64,000 nt of DNA from Lytechinus variegatus (GCF_018143015.1 NC_054741.1:42744092-42808091), one strand, 5' to 3'. Counted from the first letter of the stretch, positions 10,567 through 22,200 are shown. The notes: a model not told the origin generated them from the sequence alone. A program made the numbers and translations.

Positions 10567-13420
10567 ATATAAACTGTCAAAGTCTTTCTAAGAACCATGA
10601 GAATTTGATTTCATTCTTAAGCTGTTCAGATATCAAACCTACAATTATAGGCCTAACAGAGACTTGGATTTCAGAATCCACACCAAGTGCAATATTTAAT
10701 ATTGATGACTATAAATCTGTTGGTTTGAACGTAAGAATAAAAGAGGTGGAGGAGTTGGTTTTTACATTCGTAATAATGTTGAATACACCCATGTAAGTTG
10801 TAACAGAGTTTGATATCAATGAATGCCACGTAGAAGGTATGTTCTTGGAATTGAAACTTTGTAATAATTCTATATATGTCGCATCTATTTACAGACCACC
10901 TGGTCAGCCCGTTGGTTTGTTAATTCATTATGTGCAATACTGGATAAAATGAATATATCTTGTAAAAAACTGTTTTTACTAGGGGATTATGATATCGACT
11001 TGTTAAAAGTGAATAGGAATTATGAGGTTAATATTTTTTAGACACTTTGATATCTTATTCCCTGAACACTTTAATTTGTTATCCAACAAGAGTCACTGAT
11101 CACTCTGCGACTCTGTAACATCTTCACCAATGACGAAAGTGTCCTTTTGTCAGGTGCATTGTTTCCAGACATAAGTGATCACTTTCCTTTTTTTTAAGTA
11201 ACACCATTCTTAACTGTAATAAATATAACAATATATTTGGGAAGCGGCATAACATCTCAGATCAAAACATTGCTAAATTTATTCTTGAATAAATAAAGTT
11301 GTTTGGAATGTTGATCATGAAGATCCTAATAAGTCTTATAAGTTTTTAGACAAATTTTTATATGCGTACAATGTATGCTTTCCATATTCCTCTTGTTCCG
11401 TAACCAATAAGAATAGGAGCTATAAGCCATGGATGACAAAAGAAATACAAAAGTTAACTAAGAGAAAATGTAAGATGTATAAACAATTTATTAAGAATCC
11501 ATCTGAATATAGGAAATGTGCTTATAAGAAATCAAGAAATAAACTCACAAATTTAATTTAAAAAACAAAAAAAAAGAATATTAGCGATTACCGTTCCAAA
11601 ATGCCTCGGGTGATATGAAACAAACATGGAAAGTGATTAATAAAACACTTGGTCGTTCTCAAAAGAAAACTGGTCTTGATAAAATTATTTACCAGGATCA
11701 GGTCATAACAGATAATAAAGTGATATGTAATACAATAAACAAATACTTTAACATTGGTCCGAAGTTACATTCTGAATTTACAACTAATATAAATACTCAA
11801 TCTGATTTATTAAAGTATATTAATAAAAAATATTTTTGTCCCCAATAACTCTTAAAGAAATATTGGATATTGTAACTGGTTTTAAAAATAATGTCAGTGC
11901 TGGATTTGATGGTATTGATGTCAAGGTTGTAAAGAAGTCAATACATGTAATTGTTGAATTACTATGTGATATATTAAATTCTTCTTTTGTTACTGGGATT
12001 TTCCCAGACCAGCTTAAGATTGCAAGAGTGGTCCTTTTTTTAAATCTGGTTCTCCTGACATTATTTCAAATTATCGTCCAATTTCCGTTCTATCCATTTT
12101 TTCAAAAATTATTAGAAAGATGTATTTAATCTCGTTTACATAGTTTCATTTCTCAGTGCAATATTCTTAACAATAATCAGTTTGGTTTTAGAAAGGGACA
12201 CTCCACATCTTCGGCCTTAGCAGAATTTGTATATAAAGTCACAAGTGCATTAGATAAACAGGAAACAATGATTGGTCATTTTATTGATATGAGTATTAAA
12301 AGCTTTTGACTCATTTGATCATGATTTATTATTACGTAAATTAAGTTATTATGGAATTAAGGGGGTTGCACTCAGTTTATATGACAATTATTTTCATAAT
12401 CGTAAACAGTTTGTTTTGATTGATAATTTTTCTTTCTCGATGCAAGGTATAAGATGAGGAGTGCCTCAAGAGTCGATCCTCGGCCCACTTCTGTTTATAA
12501 TTTACATTAACGATTTAAGTAATGTCTCCAAAATTGTGGACTCTATTTTATATGCAGATGACACCAGCTTGTTCATGTCCCATAAAAATGTACAAACTTT
12601 ACAAAATATTTTCAATAAGGAACTGAAATATGTATCAAACTGGCTTACTGTTAATAAATTAACCTTAAATGTTAAGAAATCAATTTTTTTGTTTTTACAA
12701 ATAAAAATAGATCACAATTCAAATTTGAGGTTTGTTTAAATGAGATGCCTGTTAATGAAGTAACATTTACTACCTTTCTAGGTGTTAATGTTGATAAGTT
12801 AACTTGGAACGAACATGCTGGTGTCATCTGCAACAAAGTTGCCAAAATCGTTGGTGTTATGTATAAACTCCACACACTGCCGAAGAATATTTTTCTTTTA
12901 TTGTATAATACCTTGATTTTACCATACTTGAATTATTGCAATATAACCTGGGGTAATGCCTTCCAAACACTTATTAACAGAATATTTCTTTTGCAGAAAA
13001 AAAGCCATGAGAATTATAACTCAGTCTTCTTATCTCTCCCATTCTCGACCATTGTTTACATCTTTTAAAATTTTGAATATAATGGATTTGAATAGAATGA
13101 ATATTGCACTTTTCATGTTTTTCTATAAAAAGGATCTCTTGCCAATTCCCTTAAGAATTATTGTTTATTTAACACATCTGTCCATACTTATTCAACAAGA
13201 AATGCCCAAAATATCCATATTCCACAGTGCAGTACTTCCATCTTCAAAAACAGTATATTTTATCAAGGACCAGTTATTTGGAACTCAATCCCTTCTGACA
13301 TTCAATCAAGCCCTTCGGTATCTGTTTTTAAAAGGAAATACAAAACATTTTTATTGTCTAAGTCTTAGATTTATTTTTGGTTCTCCCCCCCCCCCCCATT
13401 CTCATTCGGTTAAGGTTTAG
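10567..13420 (+). pseudogene. LINE ORF2 (endonuclease-RT), heavily mutated
   Basis: The endonuclease begins near 10572 (NCQSLSKNHENLISFL, then IGLTETWIS) and continues through the remnant YRPPGQP near 10890. RT pieces follow: FNNGK-like fingers near 11880, GVPQESILGPLLF near 12455, YADDTSLFMSH near 12550, and LPYLNYCNITWGNAFQTL near 12920. At least five stops or frame changes interrupt it. The layout matches the family's apurinic-type endonuclease followed by RT. It belongs to the same broad group as the LINEs at 1-1829 and 43721-47215 but is much more diverged. Confidence 0.8.
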
Positions 13421-13533
13421 TTAGGTGTTTGTTATGTTTTTTGTGGTTTTTTTCCTCATTGAATTGGTGATTATATGATGTTTGTTATATTTCTTGATCT
13501 CTTGAGAAATAAATGAAACTTGATTGACAAGAA

Positions 13534-14650
13534 TTATACATCAGGAGGATGTAAGAGAAGATTTGAAGCAAGAATATCAACAGCTAAGTTATCATGATCA
13601 ATGGCTTTGAGCTTTCTGTATGAAATAACATTTCTATTTCTCATAGGATTAGTTAATTTAAAATTACAGTGTATTGCAGCATGATCAGTGAGAAAAGATG
13701 ACACCTCCAGAGCTCTGATAAGCTCGTCATCGGTACGCGTAATCACAAAATCTATAATGTGACCAGTTTCATGAGTAGATTCATTTACGTGCTGTTTTAA
13801 GTTAAAAGACTCAAGTCAGAAAACTTTTTGTTCTCTTGATTAGCAGGATTATCCCAGTGAATATTAAAATCACCAACAATCAACTTACTTGAAGTTGACA
13901 ATAAGGACGTTAGAAAATCAGAAAATTCATCAAAAAAGTCATAAAAACCCACTTTATTCTTTTGACTATACGGTGGTCTATGAATAACAACAAGCATAAT
14001 AGGAAATTTCGTTCCATCAAACTTCATAGAAACACTCATACACTCAAAACTGGATGCAGTGTGTTCCATTTGCATATATGTACTCTTGATTGAAGAATGG
14101 TGTATAATGGCAACTCCTCCACCGCTACGAATGGAGCAAGGTACATGAATTTTATTAAATCCAGGTGGTGTAAATTCACCGATTGTCTTTTTATGTTTTT
14201 CTGTGTCTGATAACCACGTCTCTGTTAAACACATAATGTTGATATCATGTTCAAATAGGTGATCAATAACAATATTTGTCTTTTTACACACTGATCTAGT
14301 CTTAACTAAGCATAACTTACATTCAACAACCCCTAAGGTTGGAGCTTCTCTTTTCTTTTTTGCCTTGGTCCCACCTTTTCTTCCACGCCTTGTATAGTTA
14401 CAAGAACGCTCCAAACCAAGGGAACAAATGTTTGCCCAGACATCATTGGGGAGTCGATAAGCACAATTCAACTCTAAAAGATTGTCCCTAGTATACACAT
14501 ACTGACACTTATTAGGAATCAAAGTCAGATTTATTTCTGTGTTACTTTCACCACCCTTGTTCATGTTGTTACTAATGGGAAGAGGATGAGGGCCTGGGTT
14601 TGGGTGAATATCACCTGCAAGGAGCAATATTCTCAAAGAAGCACAAGAAC
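13534..14650 (-). pseudogene. L2/CR1-like LINE ORF2 endonuclease with 2A-like N-terminus
   Basis: Read leftwards from about 14650, the frame opens with LRILLLAGDIHPNPGP, which closely matches the 2A-like signature found at the start of some L2/CR1-type ORF2 proteins. A basic linker follows (TRRGRKGGTKAKKKREAP), then apurinic-type endonuclease motifs: IMCLTETWLSD, IRSGGGVAIIHH, VIHRPPYS and VGDFNIHWDNP. A one-base frameshift near 13797 moves the rest into another frame, where the terminal TDHAAIHCNF histidine motif is found. The RT domain is absent and the sequence ends against another LINE's 3' end. No in-frame ATG precedes the 2A-like motif; a stop lies 18 codons upstream. Confidence 0.85.
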
Positions 14651-15530
14651 TTAGTTAATTGACTTTCCAATATATTTGCACTTCACATGCCCTCCTGACA
14701 ACCATTCAGTCCTCCCACAAAGACTGAACCTGATCTCTTTAGAATTATGATCTGGTGGACGGACACTGAATGGCAATATCACCAACAATAGAAGACCATG
14801 CAGCTTCTGGTCATTTAGCTGCTCCAACCTTCCATTCATGTCTGGATCTTAAATACTACTTGAATAACTACATACCTTGAATGAAGTACAGGATAAGATG
14901 TCTACCATACTTAATAGTACACACAGCAAGAAAGCCAAATAATCAAATTTGAAAAAAGATCATCAAAACAGCACCAGAAATGCTCAATCTTGGTCTAGTT
15001 GAATCTAGGGCACATAATAACTTGACACTTGAAAAGGAACACTCATCCGTAAAGAAGAAATGAAGTAGAATTCAGATGAATTCAGAGAAGGTTGTGCAAG
15101 CTGCCTCTCAGCGCTAAGCCTAAATATATGCTTAAGTACACTAAGGTTTGATAGAATACTGTAATTATTTTTTATTTGCTTTGTTATGTTTTATTTTAAT
15201 TCATGAATTTGTACATTCGCCCCTTCAGCGTGTGCTGCTGGTTAATATTTATGTATACACCAATAAAATAAAATTAAAAACAAATTCATACCCAATTTTT
15301 TCTTTTGCATTCATCTCTCATCTGTGAACGTTTGATGCATTTGTGAGTTAGTTTGTATGCCATTGTGTGTCTTCTTGATTTGATGTGTTATGATTGTTAA
15401 TTAAACTGGCTTGTTCTTAAATGATTGATCAATATGTGATGGTGAAATGTATCAGCTACAAAGACTTGGTCTATATGGATATACATGTATCAGTACATTT
15501 TTATCAATGACTCTACACATGAATTAAAGA
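14651..15530. other. no recognisable gene
   Basis: AT-rich sequence. A 62-codon minus-strand frame (14651-14839) has no resemblance I can name. The rest shows no coding or RNA signature. Confidence 0.4.
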
Positions 15531-15538
15531 CCCACACT

Positions 15539-16090
15539 CCTAGGGGGCCACTTACATTGGCGAGTGGATACCATGCGCGACCAAAACAACACGTAATAAG
15601 GATGTCCTTTTCACGATAGGGCACGTTACGTACGTAACGTGATAAGGGTGTCAAAAACACAAAAATAGTGAAAAAAGGGTATCTATTTCGCTAGGAAAAT
15701 TACGTGTTTAGGGTCGAATTTGCGGGGATGATGAAACTAAATTAAAATGTTTTATAAAGGATGTCCTTTTTGTCCCAACACTTTGTGATTAGAGTCCGAT
15801 TTGCGCGAGGTGTAGAAAGTGGGGTCGTACTAAACCAAATAAGGTAAAGCCGACGACCGAAGGACCCGTAACAATAAAACATTCCTGTACTTGTTTGGGG
15901 GTTCATTTCAGGGAATATTTGCCAGGAGTATCTTGTTTCCAATACTTGTTAAGGGTAGGGTTTCACGGCCCAATACTTGTTAAGGGGTGCATTTTCAAAA
16001 TATGGAAATTACGTGTTTAGGATGCTTTTCAAGACCCCATGGTCGCGCATGGTATCCACTCGTGAATGGAAGTGCCCCCCCCCCCCCGGG
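15539..16090. mobile_element. 552-bp non-autonomous DNA transposon with 8-bp target duplication
   Basis: Inverted ends share GAGTGGATACCATGCGCGAC about 25-45 bases in from each tip, with G/C runs at the extreme ends. Perfect 8-bp direct repeats CCCACACT flank it (15531-15538 and 16091-16098). No coding potential. An 8-bp duplication fits hAT, Merlin or P-type transposases, and the superfamily cannot be fixed from the tips alone. Confidence 0.85.
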
Positions 16091-16098
16091 CCCACACT

Positions 16099-16436
16099 GC
16101 ACTTTTACTGCCACATATAACACTCACAATGAGGAATGAATCACAGTGGTGCTAGGAAGTTAGAAAACCCCACCAGACAATGAATATATTTCAAGTGTTT
16201 AAGTCTGCCATGTTTTGATACAATATTACATTCAATAAAGTTTGTTTGTCTGGGCTCACCAAACACTGTAGTGTTGTTGTCTCCACTTAACACTCCGCAT
16301 GCAGGAGTGCTTTTTCTGGTGGAGTTCACTAACTTTTTAGAATCACCGTACATGTATACAGTATTAATAAATTACAAAAAATAAAATTCATCAAGACAAT
16401 GCATTTAATTCTCACACCACAGTGATTGATATTTTC
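16099..16436. other. no recognisable gene
   Basis: About 340 bases of AT-rich sequence between a DNA transposon and a SINE. Nothing supported. Confidence 0.4.
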
Positions 16437-16437
16437 A

Positions 16438-16468
<31 letters not shown>

Positions 16469-16744
16469 GCGGCATATTTACCCAGGGTGGCCACTTCAGT
16501 TCCGAAAACTGTTCTCCCAGCGGGCCCTGCTATTATTACCCCGGCTTTAGCACGGCTACCTTGATCTGGCGCTCGAGCATTCGAGGAATTTCTTCCTACC
16601 GGGTACCCATTCACCTCACCTGGGTCGAGTGCAGCACAATGTGGATAAATATCTTGCTGAAGGAAATTACGCCATGGCTGGGATTCGAACCCACGACCCT
16701 CTGTTTCAGAGTCCGAAGACTAATCCACTGGGCCACAACGCTCC
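16437..16744 (-). mobile_element. tRNA-derived SINE (family A)
   Basis: On the minus strand it begins GGAGCGTTGTGGCCCAGTGG (A-box-like) and carries the B box GGGTTCGAATCCC. A tRNA-unrelated body with CTCGACCCAGGTGAGGTGAA follows, and it ends in an AAT microsatellite tail (16437-16467). A second copy in the other orientation lies at 31003-31286. Such elements are transcribed by RNA polymerase III from the internal boxes and use LINE machinery to move. Confidence 0.9.
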
Positions 16745-17176
16745 AAACCGGTTGTCAAAAGACAAAAACATTTCACATTAAATCGATAGTTATTGTCTTT
16801 CATAAGTCAGATACACTGCACTGAAACTTATGGTAAATGGGAATACAAAATGGCTGAAGGTTTGCAACAAGGCTATGCAATAATATGAGGGAAAAAAAAC
16901 TAATTATTAGAAAGGAATAAAAAAAAATATAGTAATCAATATTGCAATAAACAACATAAAATGTGGAAAAACACCAGTGCATTACACAAATCTTTTTAAT
17001 TTCCCCATTATGATTTTGAATTAGTGATTTCAGTCTCCCTTGTAGAGGTAGAATCTCTGTAGTTATCAACATGAAACAATGTACATGTTATCTGGTTCAT
17101 AGTTGTCTGAGAATGATAATTGAGGTTTTTTTTCCTTCATTATGAAAGCAAAAGGAACAGAAACTTATGAGATATA
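16745..17176. other. no recognisable gene
   Basis: AT-rich sequence with A runs. No coding or RNA feature supported. Confidence 0.4.
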
Positions 17177-17701
17177 AACCCCTCAAAAAAAGTTTTGCAA
17201 CTCAGTTTTGGGGATGATATCTTTTTGTTTAATGAAGTATAAAAGATGAAGCTGGTATCATTGGAAAGTGGAATTATTCCTCTTTACAATGACATGCCAT
17301 TTGCTGTGATTATGTAATCATGGAATGTGTAATCAGACTAATCACCCTGAACATTGAGAAAAGTCAGAAGTGAAATGTTGCAAAATGCATTGATTTCTAA
17401 CAAGAGTCTCCGTTTCTATAGAATTTCCACTATGCAGGTGACAGTGAATGTACTCGGTCCATCCTCGAAACAATTGGAAATTCGCTATTGGAAACGACGC
17501 ATTTTGCAACATTTCATTTCTAGGATTGCTGCGTATTATCATGTCTGTGTATTTCATGATAACACTAGCATTACAAATGACACATGATTGTAAAGAAGAA
17601 TAATCTTCCTTTCTAAAGATATCACTTTTACACATGATGATGGCACATTTAAAAAATTATTAGCACTCAAACTTGAGTTGCAAAACTTTTTTTGAGGGGT
17701 T
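17177..17701. mobile_element. 525-bp Tc1/mariner-type MITE with TA duplication
   Basis: The tips AACCCCTCAAAAAAAGTTTT and GCAACTC form inverted repeats of about 30 bp, bounded by TA on both sides (17175-17176 and 17702-17703). Inner parts are also inverted: ATGTTGCAAAATGC near 17375 pairs with its complement near 17500. The whole element could therefore fold into a hairpin. There is no transposase. TA duplication and length fit a non-autonomous Tc1/mariner element. Confidence 0.85.
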
Positions 17702-17829
17702 TACAATAAACAGAATTTTCAAATTTTTGCTCTTCATAAATTTAGAAAAGAGTTAGAATGTGTTGGAAAATAAACCTGATTTTGAAATACAGGCCATAGA
17801 TTCAAAATACAGATAAAGTGGGGGTAGCT

Positions 17830-18200
17830 TTGACATGTTCCTTTGAGTTGTGTATTGATGTGTCAGAACTTCATCTCTATTACCAGCAGTGCAAGTGTAT
17901 CTTATAACTGTTTCCAAGAGACTTCATTAAATAAATTTCTTTATGATGCAACAGAAACACCTTATTTGCCTTTACATCCTTCTGAATCAGATACATTTCT
18001 ATTACCATGCACATTACATACTGTACATTACGGTGTGTTAGTCATACCAACACGATCGATACGAGAGGCTGATCCAAGCTATTGTATTATTTGAATGACA
18101 ATCCATTCATCACTTTGCAATCGTTTTCATGGGTGTGACTGCCACACTGAGGTTGCTTTTTGGCCTCACTTTAGCGCAAAATCGCTAAATATATTCAGCA
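17830..18200 (+). other. diverged relative of the inverted-repeat element at 32884-34626
   Basis: A plus-strand frame (17843-18094) ends in IPTRSIREADPSYCII. The DNA from about 18020 to 18195 aligns by eye with one arm of the element at 32884-34626, whose peptide ends TPTKAIREADGSYCVEIV, and continues past the stop into a shared GTGTGACTG...TTTAGCGCAA segment. The product is unknown. The shared IREAD-SYC string hints at an old coding region. No second arm is evident here. Confidence 0.5.
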
Positions 18201-19827
18201 TATTTTCCTTATATCTGAAGCAAATGAAGATACTTATGGTGGCATGAAGCCTGCCAATATTCTCGTTGATACATCCTCTTTCATATCAATGTTGAGATTG
18301 TGCATTTATTACTGATATTCATAATAAATCTGATCAATAACAGTGTATGTGCAATTTTTTTTACCAAAAACATACAAATTTTGGCAAAAAGTCTCAATTC
18401 TTTCAAAAGCTATATCAACCGACTTTAAATCGAAAAATAAAGGGATTGTAGTAAATTCTACCGACAAAATAATAGATAATTTCGCATTTTATTAAGGCCT
18501 ATTTCCATTTTCTGGGTTGAAAATGTGACAATATACATCATTATATCCAAGTCTCCGATATGCAGTAAAAAAGCTATATTTCTGAAAATTGAATTTTCAA
18601 GTTTGAGACATTATAAGTTTGTGACTGAAAAATGATGTCAATTTGCAATTTCGTCCACTTAATAGTTGTACATTAGGAAAGTTTTCTAGAAATTTTTGAG
18701 GCGATTCCACTAATTTCTTTGGATTTATGGTAAATCATGTATTCCGCCAATTTTCAATTTTTGGGAAAAAATATCAAAATTACAGTTTTCTTATTAAAAT
18801 CTCAGCCAAATTACCTTTTCATCACCCATGAATAGTATCAACTTGTAGAAAATTTATTTATCTTTCATATGACACTAATTTCGTGGCACATGAATGTTTG
18901 TGTCGGAATCTATGTACGAAAATCCAAATCCCATGAATATGGCAGCCATTTTGGACGTTATCTTGAATTTGAACCCCATGGAAAAACATTTCGTTTTGGG
19001 AACATCAAAATTCATTCACTAGACATCTTACGGATTACAAAAATGTAGGTTAAAAAAAAATATCATTCGGGTGCATGGGAACCCTATCTCTCTACCAGAT
19101 TAGAATTATGAACTTTAACACAGCCTTTCGAGAAAAGCCCCCCCCCCCTCGGTTTTACAAAAGGGTGGGGCCATCCCCGTTCCGCGAACGCAGACGATTG
19201 TCATAAGCTGGTCAGGGAGATGGGTTACTGTGCAAGAATTTTGTGTTATTGTCTTCGGTTAGTCATTCATGTGGATGAATATCAATATTTATATGGATGT
19301 ATCCCAGTTATTAAAATAAAAAACATGCCTGGCGTGTACACCGTTGGATAACGCAGAGTTCTAAGGTAAAGTAAAACAAATATTGCAGTGCAGAACTACA
19401 TTATGCAAGTGCACAGTGAATGTTTTGTCAAATCTATATTTTTATTCTCTTCTAGGCCAAATTCTCTACACATTCACAAGGTAATTATGCACTGGTAAGC
19501 GAGAGCTGGCATAGCAGAATGGCATGCCGGCCCGCATCATTTTATAGCAGGCTGGTCGCTACTTGCTTTTATAACAAGGGATTGAGTGACCATTGGTTGA
19601 TCTCTGGCACGAAGTGTCAATTACACTTAACAAATGGCAAAACATTCACATACCAACACACAAAGCTTGTGACAAAAATCACAGCACCCGAAAACATAAC
19701 ACAATGTGCTCTGGAGTGAAATTTGGATGTCTACTCTTTGTAACTGCTGGAAATGGCACGCCATGTATTACTCATACTCAAAGATTGCTGTCTGAAACAA
19801 AGTCAGGGAGGTCATTCATATAGACCA
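18201..19827. other. no recognisable gene
   Basis: About 1.6 kb of AT-rich sequence with a C run near 19139-19150. Short frames at 19519-19823 have no recognisable motif. No repeat found elsewhere in the window was detected in it. Confidence 0.4.
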
Positions 19828-20940
19828 ACAAGTGGAATGCCTCTGGCCGTCTCACCTGCATCACGCGTTTCAATATAGCAGCAGTGCTGACTTTGAATAC
19901 TACTCTAACTCGCACAAGATGTTCAGTGATACATGGTTACTCTTATGTCCACTTTTTTATGAACTAGACCAATAAACTTACAGAGATATGATGGTTATTC
20001 AACAAAAAACCCCAACATAGCCAAAGTTCATTGACCTTACATGACCTTTGACCTTGATCATGTGACCTGAAACTCGAACAGGATGTTCAGTGATACTTGA
20101 TTACTCTTATGTACAAGTTTCATGAATCAGATCCATAAACTTTCAAAGTTATGATGTTAATTCAACAGATACACCCAATTCGGCCAAAGTTCATTGACCT
20201 TTGACCTTGGTCATGTGACCTGAAACGCGCACAGGATGTTCAGTGATACTTGATTACTCTAATGTCCAAGTTTAATGAACTAGACCAATAAACTTTCAAA
20301 GTTATGATGGTAATTCAACAGATACCCCCGATTCGGCCAAAGTTCATTGACCCTAAATGACCTTTGACCTTAATCATGAGACCTGAAACTTGCACAAAAT
20401 TTTCAGTGATGCTTGATTACTATTGTGTCCAAGTTTCATGAATCAGATCCATAAACTTTCAAAGTTATGATGGGAATTCAACAGATATCCCCAATTCGGC
20501 CAAAGTTCATTGACCCTAAATGACCTTTGACCTTGGTCATGTGACGTGAAACTCATGTAGGATGTTCAGTGATACTTGATTAACCTAATGTCCAAGTTTC
20601 ATGAACTAGGTCCATATATTTTCTAAGTTATGATGACATTTCAAAAACTTAACCTCAGGTTAAGATTTCGATGTTGATTCCTCCAACATGGTCTAAGTTC
20701 ATTGACCCTAAATGACCTTTGACCTTGGTCATGTGACATGAAACTCTAATAGGATGTTCAGTAATACTTGATTAACCTTATGGCCAAGTTTTATTAACTA
20801 GGTCCATATACTTTCTAAGTTATGACGTCATTTCAAAAACTTAACCTCAGGTTAAGATTTGATGTTGACGCCGCCGCCGTCACCGCCGCCGTCGGAAAAG
20901 CGGCGCCTATAGTCTCACTTTGCTTCGCAGGTGAGACAAA
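19828..20940 (+). repeat. element X, copy b (full length)
   Basis: The most complete copy. It starts ACAAGTGGAATGCCTCTGG followed by GTCTCACCTGC. It contains about six tandem monomers of roughly 165 bp that share GTTCATTGACC, TGACCTTTGACCTTGGTCA and CAAGTTTCATGAAC. It ends in a GCCGCC stretch, a hairpin GTCTCAC-loop-GTGAGAC (20912-20937) and A residues. No coding capacity. A tandem-repeat core between unique ends and a terminal hairpin resembles non-autonomous Helitron-like or pearl-type elements of marine invertebrates, but no canonical CTRR end is seen. Confidence 0.85.
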
Positions 20941-20942
20941 AA

Positions 20943-21215
20943 GAGCAGAGGCCCAAGGATAGACCCCTAGGACACTCCAGAAGATAGAATTGATGTGCCA
21001 CTCTTGGCTTCCTCTAGTGCCACTTGTTGGATATGTCCTATGAGGAATTCACAGATCCAGGACAAGAGCTGACCTCCGATACCAGAAAGCGTTCATGTGG
21101 TACCCAGTTGAAGGCCTTCGAAAAATCAATCAGGATTACATCAATCTTTTGCTTGTCCCATAAGCCTGCGGCAAGATTTTGGACTGCTTTTTCTTTTAAC
21201 AAAAAGATAGCTTGA
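20943..21215 (-). pseudogene. LINE reverse-transcriptase fragment
   Basis: Minus-strand translation gives IDVILIDFSKAFNWVPHERF, which is RT motif A. A few dozen codons later comes a box reading SGVS-stop-GSILGPLLF, a mutated form of the SGVPQGSILGPLLF motif. The fragment is about 270 bp and ends exactly where element X begins. It is too short to classify beyond a CR1/Jockey/Rex-type RT. Confidence 0.75.
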
Positions 21216-21390
21216 AAATATTTATAGTATGAAGGTAAAATAAAAAAATGCACTGTGAAGTACTGACTGTTCATATAGAGTTTAAATTTCAATTTGCTTT
21301 TTTCTGAAAAGCTTTACAAATAAAACAAGTTAAAAACAACTGGGGGTCCATGAACTAAAGCATTGGAGAAAGTAAAATGATGAGACATAC

Positions 21391-21518
21391 CTGAAGATAT
21401 TCCTTGTGGTCGAAAAGAGAGTGGATGTCTGACTGTGCTTGTTTCATCAATGAAGTTTAAGGATGCACAGAAAAGTCCAGAGAGAGCATTCACAAGGTCA
21501 CCCCATGCCCAGTCAATA
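21391..21518 (-). CDS. PIGT: PIGT exon, GPI transamidase component PIG-T (internal exon)
   Basis: PIG-T is the lumenal, membrane-anchored subunit of the endoplasmic-reticulum GPI transamidase, which attaches proteins to GPI anchors. This 128-nt exon has a consensus acceptor (a pyrimidine-rich tract, then TTTAG) and donor (CTTCAG|GTATGT). It encodes IDWAWGDLVNALSGLFCASL and then NFIDETSTV, matching the conserved region of animal PIG-T just before the [11 protein letters not shown] segment. It enters with two bases of a codon owed and ends with one base, so the next exon must begin with two. The exon at 57165-57274 does, but it lies upstream on this strand. Identification is from recalled family conservation and not a search. 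Confidence 0.85.
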
Positions 21519-21810
21519 CTAAAGAAAAAAGGAAGACATTTTCATCTGGTAAATCTGAATTTTGACAAATGTACACTAAAATCTTCCCCATGACTGGCCA
21601 ATACTACAACAAACCCTTTTATCGTTATAAATTTAATTGGATAATGCAGTGACAGTGCAATTCACTGCCTTTCAATAATGCTGAAACTAAAATTGCATGT
21701 TTATGTTACCTCATACATATCAAATAGAATATGAAACAAGGCAAAAGCGATTTGTGTCTCACCTGGAAATTATGAAAATACTTACCTGATTTTCTTATTT
21801 ACGAGATAAC

Positions 21811-21955
21811 TCATACATCTACTTGATTTGCTAGTTCAGCCCTCTGGACTGCCATACCCGAATAGAACTCCCAAGGATTTAAAAAGCGCGAGCGCGCCCT
21901 CTCCCGTTCAGGCTTACTACCCATGATCACCGCGCAACTAGCGTCCATCTTCCTC
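21811..21955. repeat. DIRS inverted terminal repeat, left
   Basis: About 145 bp matching the reverse complement of 28185-28333 nearly perfectly, including AAAAAGCGCGAGCGCGCCC. Outside the shared core the two ITRs carry different outer edges (ACGAGATAACTC here, CTTCAATAACTC at the other end), as expected for DIRS elements. Confidence 0.9.
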
Positions 21956-22016
21956 ACCTTTCGCAAGCCCATACGTTGAAACATGTTGCTACGCAAGGCG
22001 GAGGGTCGGTGGGAGG

Positions 22017-22118
22017 GTATCAAGTAGATGTATGAGTTATCTCGTAAATAAGAAAATCAGGTAAGTATTTTCATAATTTACTTCAATAACTCCATACATC
22101 TACTTGATTTGCTAGACC
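22017..22118. repeat. DIRS internal complementary region (ICR)
   Basis: 22017-22079 is the reverse complement of the left outer edge (21767-21830). It runs directly into 22076-22118, the reverse complement of the right outer edge (28299-28342). The two halves meet at a short AATTTA overlap, as expected for a circle-junction template. Confidence 0.9.
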
Positions 22119-22200
22119 AGCACGGACTCAAACCGTAGGGAGGCATGTTTTCAATTGTAAGCCTAAGAAAATTTAAAAGAAAAAACAAAAACAACGAATT

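Larger units (their letters stand above)
9100..13525 (+). mobile_element. CR1/Jockey-like LINE, decayed, with ORF1 and ORF2
   Basis: A complete-looking LINE layout: 5' UTR starting after element X, ORF1 (9206-9959), about 0.6 kb spacer, ORF2 (about 10567-13420), then a 3' end with AATAAATGAAA near 13510. Both ORFs carry frameshifts and stops, so the copy is dead. It directly abuts an inverted L2/CR1-like fragment at 13534. Confidence 0.8.

Noticed and set aside
14651..14839. 62-codon minus-strand frame as a PIGT or other exon
   Set aside because: No similarity to PIG-T could be seen, and it ends in a stop with no donor site.
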